64,000 nt of DNA. Origin: Alphaproteobacteria bacterium (GTDB taxonomy: Bacteria; Pseudomonadota; Alphaproteobacteria; Geminicoccales; Geminicoccaceae). The notes beneath the pieces were generated by a model, which saw only the letters and a program-made list of their open reading frames with translations, was not told where the DNA came from and searched no databases. The position numbers and the translations under genes were made by a program. Below are positions 35,349 through 46,505 of the stretch, piece by piece; the first letter of the stretch is position 1, and each line of letters begins with the position of its first letter. The DNA lies in NCBI GenBank assembly GCA_026982705.1, contig JALSGP010000014.1, positions 1-64,000 on the forward strand. Reading direction: 5' to 3'.

Positions 35349-35681
35349 ATGGTGATGCGGCGCGGCGAGCCCACGACCCCGGCGGCGGAACGGCGCCTCT
35401 TCCGACGCTACGAGACGGCGATCCCCGCCGACTTCGTGGTGGACGGAACACACCACGCGTGCGTGGTGCGCGATCTCTCCCTGGGCGGGGCGCGGCTGGT
35501 CCCGGGACACCCCGGGCTCGCCGGCGCGAGGGGACGGCTCCGTTTCGACGAGCTCTGGTATCCGCCGGGGCTGCCGGCCCGGGTGGTGCAGGCCAGCGAG
35601 GCCACCCTCCACCTCGCCTTCGAGCTGGACGAGAGGGCGGAGGAGGCGCTCACCTTCTTCCTCGCCGCCGTCGCCGGCTGA
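35349..35681 (+). CDS. PilZ domain protein (c-di-GMP receptor)
   Basis: This 110-residue single-domain protein has both halves of the c-di-GMP site: RRLFRRYE (arginines 15-20, the RxxxR box) and DLSLGGARL (Asp42, Ser44, Gly46-Gly47, the DxSxxG box). It lacks an output domain, so it would act by binding a partner. The start at 35349 (ATG) could also be the ATG at 35355. It diverges from the yebC operon. A weak hairpin (CTCCCC at 35688-35693, GGGGAG at 35707-35712) follows the stop. Confidence 0.85.
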   Translation: MVMRRGEPTTPAAERRLFRRYETAIPADFVVDGTHHACVVRDLSLGGARLVPGHPGLAGARGRLRFDELWYPPGLPARVVQASEATLHLAFELDERAEEALTFFLAAVAG

Positions 35682-36026
35682 TCGTCGCTCCCCAGTGCTC
35701 GGAACCGGGGAGGGATGCCGCCGTCGCCATGGTGCGACGACGGGACGGAGGTCCCGGCCAGCGGCTGCGGACGGCGACATCCCGACGACGACGGAGCAGC
35801 CGGGCGACGCGCCGGTCGGCGGCACATCCGAGTGCGGAGCCGGCCGGGACGGTGATCCGTGCCGCCCGCCGAGAGACGGCACGGACGCCGTTCCCGGGGA
35901 CGACCGTCGCCCCGGCGCGCGACCGCCGTGGTCCCCGCGGGCCCGTCCGTCACGCGCCATCCGGGAACCCGGTCGGCCGTGGGCGGTGTCCGGATTCACG
36001 GGAGGATCGACGGCACCACCGCCGGC
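35682..36026. other. 345-base gap between convergent genes
   Basis: Between the PilZ gene and the leftward peptidoglycan-binding gene I see only the weak hairpin after PilZ and GC-rich DNA without a credible frame. Short open frames here translate to arginine/proline-rich sequence and have no ribosome binding site. The composition resembles the empty stretch at 96-1429. Confidence 0.5.
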
Positions 36027-36710
36027 TCAGCCGCCCGCATCCGGATTTCCCGCCGCCGGCGCTCCGCCCTTCCCGTCCCCCGCCGGGCCGCCGTCCCCGC
36101 CCGGGGCCGGCGCGGGCCCGGCCACCAGCGGCTCCAGCAGCAGCTTGTAGAGGGTCTCGTCGTCGGGAAAGCCGGTGGCCTCGAGCCCCGCCTTCCTCTG
36201 GAAGGCGGCGACGGCCTTCCGGGTCCTGGGGCCGAAGATGCCGTCGGCGCGGTCGGCGAGCAGCTTCCGTTCGATCAGCGCCCGCTGCAGACGTCGCACC
36301 ACCGCCCGATAGAGCATCCGCCGGCGCTCGCCCACCCGGATCTCCACCGGCTCCGACCGGTCCACCAGCCGCTGCGTGCCCAGCAGCACCACCAGCTGGT
36401 GGACCACCTCGTAGAGGGGCTGATCCCGGTTGCCGCGGCAGTGGGCATCGACGAGCATCAGCAGCAGACGGGTACCCGGCCAGGGGGCCACGTCGAAGGT
36501 GTCGGCGCGATAGCGGTTGACGGCGGTGACGTAGCCGTCGAGCCAGTGGGCGAACCAGGCCACCTCCGGCGAGCGGGCGTCCACCGCCTTCACCAGTTCG
36601 CCGCAGGTCCCGCTGCCGATGCCGCGGATGGCGAAGGAGCCGTCGGGCGCGGCCGCGCGCGACGATCCCGCCGCCAGCATCACCAGCCCCGCCACCAGCG
36701 TCGCCCGCAT
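36027..36710 (-). CDS. Secreted protein with Rap1a/HdeA-like and peptidoglycan-binding domains
   Basis: This 227-residue protein has a signal peptide (MRATLVAGLVMLAAGSSRAA). The first domain (GSGTCGELVKAVD, then WFAHWLDGYVTAVNRYRADT, VDAHCRGNRDQPLYEVVHQLV) has two cysteines in the positions of Rap1a/Tai or HdeA-like small periplasmic proteins. From about residue 133 there is a PG_binding_1 domain (LQRALIERKLLADRADGIFG, TRKAVAAFQRKAGL). A glycine/proline tail closes the protein. It is probably periplasmic and wall-bound; its partner is unknown. No neighbour is co-directional. Confidence 0.72.
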   Translation of the reverse strand: MRATLVAGLVMLAAGSSRAAAPDGSFAIRGIGSGTCGELVKAVDARSPEVAWFAHWLDGYVTAVNRYRADTFDVAPWPGTRLLLMLVDAHCRGNRDQPLYEVVHQLVVLLGTQRLVDRSEPVEIRVGERRRMLYRAVVRRLQRALIERKLLADRADGIFGPRTRKAVAAFQRKAGLEATGFPDDETLYKLLLEPLVAGPAPAPGGDGGPAGDGKGGAPAAGNPDAGG

Positions 36711-36857
36711 TCCCCGCCTCGCCGCCACCGCCGCTCTCCCGTCCCACGTCGTGCCCCCCTCCTTCTCGGCGAGGCGGCGCTTCGGGTCAACCGCGACGCG
36801 ATCCTCGACAGCGCCGGCGCGCCGGGCTAGCGGGAATACGGACCGGGGAGGGATGCC

Positions 36858-38141
36858 GTGGACGCCTGGCTCACCCGCATCGCGGCGCGGCGGGAGGAGA
36901 TGGTGGGACTCGCCGCCGAGCTCGTGCGCATCCCCACCGTCAATCCGCCCGGCGCCCACTATGCCGACTGCGTGGAGCTGCTGGCGGAACGCCTGCGCCG
37001 GCGCGGCTTCGCGGTGGAGATCCGGCGGGCGCGGGGGGCGCCGGGTGACAGCGACCGCCATCCCCGGGTCAATCTCCTCGCCCGCCGCGAGGGCACGCGC
37101 GCGGGCCCCACCGTCCACCTCAACGGTCACATCGACGTGGTGCCGGCGGGCGAGGGCTGGATCGTCGATCCCTTCGCCGGTACGGTGCGCGACGGCCGTC
37201 TCTACGGGCGTGGCGCCGCCGACATGAAGGGCGGGCTGGCGGCCGCGGTGGTGGCCCTGGAGACGCTGGTGGACCACCGCCCCGACTTCCCCGGCGCCGT
37301 CGAGCTCTCCGCCACGGTGGACGAGGAATCCGGCGGTTTCGCGGGGGTGGCGTGGCTGTGCCGGGAGGGGGTCTTCGCGCCGGGCCGGGTCGATCACGTG
37401 ATCATCCCCGAGCCGCTGGACGTGGACGGCGTCTGCATCGGCCATCGCGGCGTCTGGTGGGCCGAGGTGGAGACGCTGGGGCGCACCGCCCACGGCTCCA
37501 TGCCGTTCCTCGGCGACTCCGCCATCCTCCACATGGCCGCCTTCCTCGACCGGCTGGCCCGGGATCTGCTCCCCGCCCTCGACCGGCGCGGCACCCGCAT
37601 GCCGGTGGTGCCCGAAGCGGCCCGTCGCTCCACCCTCAACCTCAACGCCATCCACGGCGGTCAGCCGGAGACGGAGGGCGACGGCCTGCCCAGCCCCTGT
37701 GTCGCCGACCGCTGCCGTCTCGTCCTCGACCGCCGCTTTCCCGTGGAGGAGGACTGTCAGGGCGTGGCCGGCGAGATCCGCGCGCTGCTCGACGATCTCG
37801 CCCGTACCCGCCCCGGCTTCCGCTACCGGCTGCGGGAGCTGATGCGGGTGGACCCGGTGATGGTGGACGCGGATCTCCCCACGCCGCGGGCGGTGGCGCG
37901 GGCGGTGCGGCGGGTGCTGGGGCGGGAGGCGCGCCTCGTCTGCTCGCCCGGCACCTTCGACCAGAAGCACATCGTCCGCATCGCCGGTCTCCGCGACTGC
38001 ATCGCGTACGGCCCCGGCCGCCTCGCCCAGGCCCACCGACCCGACGAGTCCGTGGTGGTGGAGGAAATGGTGCAGGCGGCGGCGGTCCTGCTGCTGGCCG
38101 TCCTCGACCTTTTGGGCGCTGCCGGAATGCACCCGCGCTGA
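36858..38141 (+). CDS. M20 family metallopeptidase/deacylase (ArgE/DapE-like)
   Basis: This 427-residue cytoplasmic enzyme has the two-zinc M20 core: HLNGHIDVVPAG (His ligand and Asp), GRGAADMKGG (bridging Asp), DEESGG (catalytic Glu and ligand), and a late His in SPGTFDQKHIVRIAG. A dimerisation domain is inserted at about residues 200-320. Such enzymes cleave N-acyl amino acids or dipeptides; the exact substrate is open. It lies 64 bases upstream of the yejABEF peptide importer on the same strand, so hydrolysis of imported peptides is a reasonable guess. The start is a GTG at 36858 with GGGGAGGG nearby. Confidence 0.87.
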   Translation: MDAWLTRIAARREEMVGLAAELVRIPTVNPPGAHYADCVELLAERLRRRGFAVEIRRARGAPGDSDRHPRVNLLARREGTRAGPTVHLNGHIDVVPAGEGWIVDPFAGTVRDGRLYGRGAADMKGGLAAAVVALETLVDHRPDFPGAVELSATVDEESGGFAGVAWLCREGVFAPGRVDHVIIPEPLDVDGVCIGHRGVWWAEVETLGRTAHGSMPFLGDSAILHMAAFLDRLARDLLPALDRRGTRMPVVPEAARRSTLNLNAIHGGQPETEGDGLPSPCVADRCRLVLDRRFPVEEDCQGVAGEIRALLDDLARTRPGFRYRLRELMRVDPVMVDADLPTPRAVARAVRRVLGREARLVCSPGTFDQKHIVRIAGLRDCIAYGPGRLAQAHRPDESVVVEEMVQAAAVLLLAVLDLLGAAGMHPR

Positions 38142-38205
38142 CCGCCGCCCCGTTGCGCCGCCCGTACGGCGCGCCATCTTTGCCGGCGGACCGGGGAGAC
38201 GGGGC

Positions 38206-40032
38206 ATGCGCGCACTCGCCATCGCACTCGCCGCACTGCTGGCGGCGGGCGCCGCCCTCGCCGGGGAGGATCCGCGCCCGCGCCACGCCCTCGCCATGCA
38301 CGGCGAGCCCAGGTACGGGCCCGACTTCCGCCATTTCGACTATGCCGATCCCGAGGCGCCGAAGGGGGGTTCCGTGACCTTCGCCGCCATCGGCACCTTC
38401 GACAGCCTCAACCCCTACATCCTCAAGGGTGTCCCGGCGGCGGGGCTGGGTCTGGTCCACCAGACCCTCACCGTCAATTCCCTGGACGAGCCCTTCACCG
38501 AATACGGCGAGGTGGCCGCGACCATCACCACCCCCGCCGACCGCTCCTGGGTGATCTTCGACCTCAGGCCGCAGGCACGCTTCCACGACGGCACCCCCAT
38601 CACCGCCGAGGACGTGGCCTTCACCCTCGAGACCCTCAAGACGCGGGGACATCCCTTCTACCGGGCCTACTACAAGAGCGTCGAGCGTGTGGAGGTGCTG
38701 GGCGAGCGGCGGGTGAAGTTCGTCTTCGCCAAGGGCGTCAATCGCGAACTCCCCCTCATCGTCGGCCAGCTCCCCGTGCTGCCGAAACACTGGTGGCAGG
38801 GGCGGAATTTCGAGTCGGTGACGCTGGAGCCGCCGCTGGGCAGCGGCCCCTACCGGGTGGTGGAGGTGGATCCGGGTCGCACCATCGTCTACGAGCGGGT
38901 GCGCGACTGGTGGGCGCGCGATCTCCCCGTCAACCGCGGGCGCTACAACTTCGACCGCGTGCGCTACGACTACTACCGCGACGCCAATGTGGCGCTGGAG
39001 GCCTTCAAGGCCGGCCAGTACGACATCCGCCTCGAGAACGTCTCCAAGCTCTGGGCCACCGGCTACGACGGTCCGGCCCTGCGCGCCGGCTGGATCGTCA
39101 AGGAGGAGATCCCGGTGGAACGGCCGGCCGGCATGCAGGGCTTCGTCTTCAACACCCGCAAGAGCATCTTCCGCGACCGGCGGGTGCGCTGGGCGCTGGC
39201 CCACGCCTTCGATTTCGAGTGGACCAACAGGGTCCTCTTCTACGGTGCCTACACCCGCACCGACAGCTATTTCGAGAACAGCGAGCTGGAGGCCAGGGGA
39301 CTGCCCTCCAAGGCCGAGCTCGCGCTGCTGGAGCCCTGGCGCGACCGGCTGCCGCCGGAGGTGTTCACGAAGGACTACGAGCCGCCGAAGACGGACGGAT
39401 CCGGCAACATCCGCCGCAATCTCCGCGAGGCGCTCCGCCTCCTGCGGGAGGCCGGCTGGGAGATCCGCGACGGCCGCCTCACCCACCGCGAGACCGGCGA
39501 GGTGATGGCGTTCGAGATCCTGCTGGTCTCCCCCAGCTTCGAGCGGGTGGTGGGCCCCTTCGTCAAGAACCTGCGCCGTCTCGGCATCGAGGCCACCTAC
39601 CGCACCATCGACCCGGCCCAGTACCAGAACCGGCTCGACGATTTCGACTTCGACATGATCGTCACCGTCTGGGGCCAGAGCCTCTCGCCGGGCAACGAAC
39701 AGCGCAACTTCTGGACCTGCGAGGCGGCGAAGACGCGGGGGAGCCGCAACTACGCCGGCATCTGCGATCCGGCGGTGGACGATCTCGTGGAGAAGCTCAT
39801 CGCCGCCGAGACCCGCGAGGATCTGGTCACCGCCGCCCGCGCCCTCGACCGCGTGCTGCTGTGGGGCCACTACGTGATCCCCCACTGGTACATTCCCTAC
39901 GAGCGGGTGGCCTACTGGAACAAGTTCGGCCGGCCGACGGTGCTGCCGAAGCACGGTCTCGACCTCTTCGCCTGGTGGGTGGATCCCACCCGCCTCGCCG
40001 CCCTCGAGGCGGCGCGCGGGCGGACCCGTTGA
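38206..40032 (+). CDS. yejA: Periplasmic oligopeptide-binding protein, YejA type
   Basis: This 608-residue family 5 binding protein has a signal peptide (IALAALLAAGAALAGE) and the YejA-specific start HALAMHGEPRYGPDFRHFDY, then PEAPKGGSVTFAAIGTFDSLNPY. The core repeats of the family are present (FTLETLKTRGHPFYRAYY, FVFNTRKSIFRDRRVRWALA, HYVIPHWYIPYERVAYWNKF). YejA captures peptides, such as microcin C in E. coli, for the YejBEF complex. It is the first gene of a four-gene operon that runs to 43880. Confidence 0.93.
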   Translation: MRALAIALAALLAAGAALAGEDPRPRHALAMHGEPRYGPDFRHFDYADPEAPKGGSVTFAAIGTFDSLNPYILKGVPAAGLGLVHQTLTVNSLDEPFTEYGEVAATITTPADRSWVIFDLRPQARFHDGTPITAEDVAFTLETLKTRGHPFYRAYYKSVERVEVLGERRVKFVFAKGVNRELPLIVGQLPVLPKHWWQGRNFESVTLEPPLGSGPYRVVEVDPGRTIVYERVRDWWARDLPVNRGRYNFDRVRYDYYRDANVALEAFKAGQYDIRLENVSKLWATGYDGPALRAGWIVKEEIPVERPAGMQGFVFNTRKSIFRDRRVRWALAHAFDFEWTNRVLFYGAYTRTDSYFENSELEARGLPSKAELALLEPWRDRLPPEVFTKDYEPPKTDGSGNIRRNLREALRLLREAGWEIRDGRLTHRETGEVMAFEILLVSPSFERVVGPFVKNLRRLGIEATYRTIDPAQYQNRLDDFDFDMIVTVWGQSLSPGNEQRNFWTCEAAKTRGSRNYAGICDPAVDDLVEKLIAAETREDLVTAARALDRVLLWGHYVIPHWYIPYERVAYWNKFGRPTVLPKHGLDLFAWWVDPTRLAALEAARGRTR

Positions 40033-40044
40033 GCGGGGCGGACG

Positions 40045-41142
40045 GTGGGCGCCTACATTCTCAAGCGCCTGCTCCTGATGGTGCCGACCCTCTTCGGCAT
40101 CATGCTGGTCAATTTCGTGGTGATCCAGGCCGCGCCCGGCGGGCCCATCGAGCGCATCGTCGCCGAACTCGAGGGCCGCGGCGTCGAGGCCGTCGCCCGC
40201 ATCGCCGGCACCGCCCAGAGCGAGATGGCCGGCACCGCCCGCGCCGCCGGAGAGGAGAGCGTCTACCGCGGTGCCCGGGGGCTCGACCCGGAGTTCCTCG
40301 AGGAGCTGCGGCGGGAATTCGGCTTCGACAAGCCGTGGTACGTGCGCTTCGGCGAGATGATGTGGCGCTATCTCACCTTCGACTTCGGGAACAGCTTCTT
40401 CCGTGATCGACCGGTGATCGAACTCGTCGTCGAGCGGCTCCCCGTCTCCGTCTCCCTCGGACTCTGGACCACCCTCCTCACCTACCTCGTCTCCATTCCC
40501 CTCGGCATCCGCAAGGCGGTGCGCGACGGCAGCCGTTTCGACGTGTGGACCAGCACCGTGGTGATCGTCGGCAACGCGGTGCCCGGCTTCCTCTTCGCCA
40601 TCCTGCTCATCGTGCTGTTCGCCGGCGGCAGCTACCTCCAGATCTTCCCCCTGCGGGGCCTCGTCTCCGACGACTGGGCGGAACTGCCCTGGTACGGCAA
40701 GATCCTCGACTATCTCTGGCACATCACCCTGCCGGTGGTCTCCATGTCCATCGGCAGCTTCGCCGGTCTCACCCTCCTGACCAAGAACAGCTTCATCGAG
40801 GAGATCAACAAGCAGTACGTGATGACCGCCCGGGCCAAGGGCCTCGGCGAACGGCGGGTGCTCTACGGCCACGTGTTCCGCAACGCCATGCTCATCGTCA
40901 TCGCCGGCTTTCCCGGCGCCTTCATCGGAGCCTTCTTCACCGGCTCGGTGCTGATCGAGGTGATCTTCTCCCTGGACGGCCTGGGATTGCTGGGCTTCGA
41001 GTCGGCCATCAACCGCGACTATCCGGTCATGTTCGCGACCCTCTACATCTTCACCCTGCTGGGCCTGGTGATCAACCTGCTGTCGGATCTCACCTACGTG
41101 CTGGTGGATCCGCGCATCGACTTCGAGTCGCGAGAGGTGTGA
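40045..41142 (+). CDS. yejB: Peptide ABC transporter permease YejB
   Basis: This 365-residue permease starts [20 protein letters not shown] and carries the YejB feature of a long periplasmic loop (about residues 30-110, [20 protein letters not shown]) before [21 protein letters not shown]. The EAA-type loop that contacts the ATPase reads [23 protein letters not shown]. It starts at a GTG 12 bases after yejA. Confidence 0.93.
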   Translation: MGAYILKRLLLMVPTLFGIMLVNFVVIQAAPGGPIERIVAELEGRGVEAVARIAGTAQSEMAGTARAAGEESVYRGARGLDPEFLEELRREFGFDKPWYVRFGEMMWRYLTFDFGNSFFRDRPVIELVVERLPVSVSLGLWTTLLTYLVSIPLGIRKAVRDGSRFDVWTSTVVIVGNAVPGFLFAILLIVLFAGGSYLQIFPLRGLVSDDWAELPWYGKILDYLWHITLPVVSMSIGSFAGLTLLTKNSFIEEINKQYVMTARAKGLGERRVLYGHVFRNAMLIVIAGFPGAFIGAFFTGSVLIEVIFSLDGLGLLGFESAINRDYPVMFATLYIFTLLGLVINLLSDLTYVLVDPRIDFESREV

Positions 41143-41148
41143 GCGGCC

Positions 41149-42216
41149 ATGACGCTGCGGCGGCCCTACCGCTTCCTCGGCATCCCGCTGCGGCTGACGC
41201 CCCTCGGCATCCGCCGGTTGGAGAATTTCCGTGCCAACCGGCGGGCCTATGGGTCGCTGGTGGTCTTCCTGTGGCTGTTCGCCGTCTCGCTCGCGGCGGA
41301 GCTGATCGCCAACGACCGCCCGCTGCTCGTCCGCTACGACGGCGCCTGGTACTTCCCCGTCTTCGTCACCTATCCCGAGACCGTATTCGGCGGCGACTTC
41401 CCCACCGAGGCCGACTATCGCGACCCCTATCTGCAGGAACTCGTCGCCGCCAAGGGCGGCTGGATGCTGTGGCCGCCCATCCCCTTCCGCTACGACACCA
41501 TCGACTACGATCTCACGGTGCCGGCCCCCTCGCCGCCCGACGCCGAACACTGGCTCGGCACCGACGACCAGGCGCGCGACGTGCTGGCGCGGGTGATCTA
41601 CGGCTTCCGCATCTCGGTGCTGTTCGGCCTCGCCCTGACCCTGGCCAGCTCGATCATCGGCATCGCCGCCGGCGCCGTGCAGGGCTATTTCGGTGGCTGG
41701 CTGGACCTGCTGTTCCAGCGCTTCATCGAGATCTGGTCGGGCCTTCCGGTCCTCTATCTTCTCATCATTCTCAGCAGCATCTTCGTGCCCAACTTCTGGC
41801 TTCTGCTCGGCATCATGCTGCTGTTTTCCTGGATGTCGCTGGTGGGGGTGGTGCGGGCGGAGTTCCTCAAGGTCCGCAACTTCGAGTTCGTGCGCGCCGC
41901 CCAGGCGCTGGGGGTGTCCAACACGGTGATCATGTTCCGTCACATCCTGCCCAACGCCATGGTCTCGGCCCTCACCTTCCTGCCCTTCCTCCTCAACGGC
42001 TCCATCACCACCCTCACCTCCCTCGACTTCCTGGGCTTCGGTCTGCCGCCGGACTGGCCCTCCCTCGGCGAACTGCTCGCCCAGGGCAAGAACAACCTCC
42101 AGGCGCCGTGGCTCGGCATCACCGGCTTCCTGGTGGTGGCCACCATGCTGTCGCTGCTGGTGTTCATCGGCGAGGGCGTGCGCGACGCCTTCGATCCCCG
42201 CAAGACCTTCCGCTGA
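41149..42216 (+). CDS. yejE: Peptide ABC transporter permease YejE
   Basis: This 355-residue second permease has the YejE layout, with a TM helix after [20 protein letters not shown], a large periplasmic loop ([19 protein letters not shown]...[12 protein letters not shown]), then [24 protein letters not shown] and the coupling loop [21 protein letters not shown]. Together with YejB it forms the membrane channel. Confidence 0.94.
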   Translation: MTLRRPYRFLGIPLRLTPLGIRRLENFRANRRAYGSLVVFLWLFAVSLAAELIANDRPLLVRYDGAWYFPVFVTYPETVFGGDFPTEADYRDPYLQELVAAKGGWMLWPPIPFRYDTIDYDLTVPAPSPPDAEHWLGTDDQARDVLARVIYGFRISVLFGLALTLASSIIGIAAGAVQGYFGGWLDLLFQRFIEIWSGLPVLYLLIILSSIFVPNFWLLLGIMLLFSWMSLVGVVRAEFLKVRNFEFVRAAQALGVSNTVIMFRHILPNAMVSALTFLPFLLNGSITTLTSLDFLGFGLPPDWPSLGELLAQGKNNLQAPWLGITGFLVVATMLSLLVFIGEGVRDAFDPRKTFR

Positions 42217-42224
42217 GAGGACCG

Positions 42225-43870
<1,646 letters not shown>

Positions 43871-43880
<10 letters not shown>

Positions 43881-44167
43881 GCGTCCAACAGCAGCGCCAG
43901 CAGCCTCTCGCGCTCGCGCTCCAGCGGCTCGCGCATGGGCGGGATCCCGGCCCGGCGATACCACCAGTCGGCGTTCACGAGATCCCCCTCCACCCGGTGG
44001 AGATGGGCGTGGACCCGGGCCGCCTCCACGGTGGCGAGCCTCTGGACGATGCGATGGGCCCGATCCCAGTCGCCCCGCATCAGCCACCACAGCGCTTCCA
44101 GCTCCGGCCGCAGCCCCGGCGGGGGCGTGCGCCCCTCGAGAGTCGCGAGGAATTCCTCTCGATCCAT
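43871..44167 (-). CDS. Conserved small hypothetical protein
   Basis: This 98-residue cytoplasmic protein has a normal residue mix: [20 protein letters not shown], then [19 protein letters not shown], and a repeat-like second half ([20 protein letters not shown]). The two helices with W/H residues look like a pair of TPR-like helical hairpins. I recall similar small proteins in proteobacteria without a known role. It starts at the ATG at 44167 or a GTG nine bases upstream. Convergent with yejF. Confidence 0.72.
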
Positions 44168-44269
44168 GCCGTCCGTCACCGCGAACCCATACCCTCGGGC
44201 GGGGACCCGCCCGGGTGATCGTGCTATGACGCTGCCGGAGCGGACGCAAGTGCGAGGAGTGCGCCCGTC

Positions 44270-44722
44270 ATGGTGATCGCCTTTTCCTCCGACCACGCCG
44301 GCTGGCGGCTCAAGGCCGAGCTCATGGCCACCGCCCGCGCCCGTGGCCACGAGGTGGTGGATCTCGGCGTCAATTCCGACGACTCCGTCGACTATCCCGA
44401 CATGGCCGAGGCCCTCGCCCGGGCCCTGGCCGAGGGACGGGCACAGATGGGCGTGCTCATCTGCGGCACCGGCATCGGCATCTCCATCGCCGCCAACCGC
44501 CACCGTCACGTCCGCGCCGCCCTGTGCCACGACGTCACCACCGCCCGCTACGCGCGCCTCCACAACGACGCCAACGTCCTGGCGCTGGGGGCGCGGACCA
44601 CCGGTCCCGAAGTGGCGCGGGACTGCCTCCTCACCTTCCTCGACACGCCCTTCGAGGGCGGCCGCCACGCCCGACGCGTCGCCAAACTCTCCGGGACCCC
44701 GGCGCCGGCGGAGGGGGCGTGA
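44270..44722 (+). CDS. rpiB: Ribose-5-phosphate isomerase B family protein
   Basis: This 150-residue isomerase has the RpiB/LacAB signature: FSSDHAGWRLKAEL, VDLGVNSDDSVDYPD, ICGTGIGISIAANR (active Cys, anion hole) and HNDANVLALGART. It interconverts ribose 5-phosphate and ribulose 5-phosphate; some relatives act on other aldose phosphates. It overlaps the following aldolase gene by 4 bases. The pair might handle sugar phosphates together. Confidence 0.92.
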   Translation: MVIAFSSDHAGWRLKAELMATARARGHEVVDLGVNSDDSVDYPDMAEALARALAEGRAQMGVLICGTGIGISIAANRHRHVRAALCHDVTTARYARLHNDANVLALGARTTGPEVARDCLLTFLDTPFEGGRHARRVAKLSGTPAPAEGA

Positions 44723-45396
44723 GCGCCGACGAGGCGAGGTCGCGGCGGGCCGTCGTCGCCGCCATGCGGCGGCTGGAGGCGCGCGGGCTCAATCGTGGCA
44801 CCGCCGGCAATGTCTCGGTGCGCTGCGGCGAACGGATGCTGATCACGCCCACCGGCCTGCCGCCCGACCGCCTCCGGCCCGAACTGGTGGTGGCCATGGA
44901 CCTGGCCGCCGACGCGCCCCCCGAAGGCCCGCCGCGCCCTTCTAGCGAATGGCGTCTCCATCGCGACCTCCTGCGCGCCCGCTCGGACATCGGCGCGGTG
45001 GTCCACACCCATGCCCCCTGGTGCACGGTGCTGGCCTGCTGCCACCGGCCGATCCCCGCCCTCCACTACATGATCGCCGCCACCGGCGGCCCCATCGTGC
45101 CCCTCGTCCCCTACGCCACCTTCGGCACCGCCGAACTTTCCGAGGCCGTGGTGCGGACCCTGGGCCGCCACGGCCTCGCCTGCCTCCTCGCCAACCACGG
45201 CGCCCTCGCCGCCGGCCCCGACCTGGCGCGGGCGCTGTGGCTCGCCGAGGAGGTGGAGGAACTGGCGCGGCTCTACTGGGCCAGCCTCCAGATCGGCGGC
45301 CCCGTCCTCCTCCCCGAGGCCGAGATCGCCCGCGTCGCCGAACGCTTCCGCCACTACGGCCCGGGCGGCGCGCGGGAGCCGGACGCCGGCACCTGA
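44719..45396 (+). CDS. Class II aldolase/adducin family protein
   Basis: This 225-residue enzyme has the FucA/AraD fold: GLNRGTAGNVSVR (phosphate loop), ITPTGLPPDRL, the zinc-site SSEWRLHRDLL with the catalytic Glu, VVHTHAPWCTVLAC (two His ligands) and LLANHGALAAG (third His). Likely substrates are L-fuculose 1-phosphate or similar sugar phosphates. GTG start, translationally coupled to rpiB. Confidence 0.88.
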   Translation: MSADEARSRRAVVAAMRRLEARGLNRGTAGNVSVRCGERMLITPTGLPPDRLRPELVVAMDLAADAPPEGPPRPSSEWRLHRDLLRARSDIGAVVHTHAPWCTVLACCHRPIPALHYMIAATGGPIVPLVPYATFGTAELSEAVVRTLGRHGLACLLANHGALAAGPDLARALWLAEEVEELARLYWASLQIGGPVLLPEAEIARVAERFRHYGPGGAREPDAGT

Positions 45397-45467
45397 GCCG
45401 GCGCGTCCTCCCGGACACGCGCCGTGACTTTTCGGCCACGGCATGCATTCCCGTACCGTTCGCGCGG

Positions 45468-45496
45468 TTGGCAAGTCCGTCGCCCCTGTCCTAAGC
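45468..45496 (+). promoter_or_regulatory. Possible promoter of the ATP-grasp/HAD pair
   Basis: TTGGCA (45468-45473) and CTAAGC (45491-45496) are 17 bases apart, 25 bases before the ATP-grasp start at 45522. The -10 box is weak. Confidence 0.35.
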
Positions 45497-45521
45497 CGTC
45501 CGGGGAAAGGCGGACGAGCCC

Positions 45522-46505
45522 ATGGGGCGTGCCTTCACCGTCCTCGTCACCTCGGCCGGCCGGCGGGTGGAACTGCTGGCGTGTCTGCGCCGGGCCGTCG
45601 CGGGTCTGGGGCCGACCCCCCGCATCCTCGCCTGCGATCTGGACCCGGGCTGGAGCGCGGCCTGCCATCTCGCCGATGCCGCCTTCGCGGCACCGCCCTG
45701 CGGGGATCCCGCCTATCCCGCCTTCCTCCTGGACCTCTGTGCCCGCGAGCGGGTGCGGCTGCTGGTTCCCACCATCGATCCGGAACTCCGCCCCCTCGCC
45801 GAAGTCCGCGACCACCTCCGCGCCCTCGGCACCTGGCCCAATCTGTCCGGTGCGGCCACCGTCGCCATCTGCCGCGACAAGCTCGCCACCGCCCGCGCCC
45901 TCGCCGCGGCCGGCGTGCCGGTGCCGGAGATGGTCCTCCTCGTGGAGGCCGCCGCGGTCGACCTGCCCCGGCCATGGATTCTCAAGCCCCGCGACGGCAG
46001 TGCCGGGCGGGGCATCCGCCGCGTCCACGGACCGGAGGACATCCCCCCGGATCTGGACCCCACGCGCTACGTGGCCCAGCGCCAGCTGAGGGGTCCGGAA
46101 TACACCACGACCCTCTACGTGGACCGCACCGGCCGCCTCCGCGGCGCCGTCACCCACCGGCGGGTGCGGGTGCGTGGGGGCGAGGTGGAGAAGGGCGAGG
46201 TGGTGGACGATCCCCTCTTCGTCCGCCTCGCCGAGCGGGTCGCGGCGGCCCTGCCGGATCCGTACGGCGTCCTGTGCTTCCAGACCATCGTCGGCGAGGA
46301 CGGCCCGCGCGTCTTCGAGATCAACGCCCGCTTCGGCGGCGGTTTCCCGCTGGCGGATCGGGCCGGCGCCCCCTTCGCCCGCTGGCTCGTCCAGGAGGCC
46401 CTGGACCGGCCCCTCGATCCCCTCGCCTTCACGGTCCGGCGAGGCCTGCGCGTCATCCGCTACGACTGCGCCATCTATCCCGAGCCCGAGGCGAAACCGT
46501 CATGA
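45522..46505 (+). CDS. ATP-grasp domain protein of unknown substrate
   Basis: This 327-residue cytoplasmic protein has a pre-ATP-grasp domain (FTVLVTSAGRRVELLACLRRA, VPTIDPELRPL) and an ATP-grasp domain with ILKPRDGSAGRGIRRVHG and the metal site CFQTIVGEDGPRVFEINARFG. It resembles carbamoyl-phosphate synthase large-subunit-like proteins that ligate carboxylates to amines, and that appear in polysaccharide and peptide pathways. Its stop overlaps the start of a HAD gene (ATGA), so the two products should work together. Neither substrate is known. Confidence 0.82.
   Translation: MGRAFTVLVTSAGRRVELLACLRRAVAGLGPTPRILACDLDPGWSAACHLADAAFAAPPCGDPAYPAFLLDLCARERVRLLVPTIDPELRPLAEVRDHLRALGTWPNLSGAATVAICRDKLATARALAAAGVPVPEMVLLVEAAAVDLPRPWILKPRDGSAGRGIRRVHGPEDIPPDLDPTRYVAQRQLRGPEYTTTLYVDRTGRLRGAVTHRRVRVRGGEVEKGEVVDDPLFVRLAERVAAALPDPYGVLCFQTIVGEDGPRVFEINARFGGGFPLADRAGAPFARWLVQEALDRPLDPLAFTVRRGLRVIRYDCAIYPEPEAKPS

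Noticed and set aside
37642-41943. Leftward open frame of 1433 residues opposite the M20 and yej genes
   Set aside because: It runs across the antisense strand of four well-supported genes and is rich in His, Gly and Asp as antisense frames in GC-rich DNA are.
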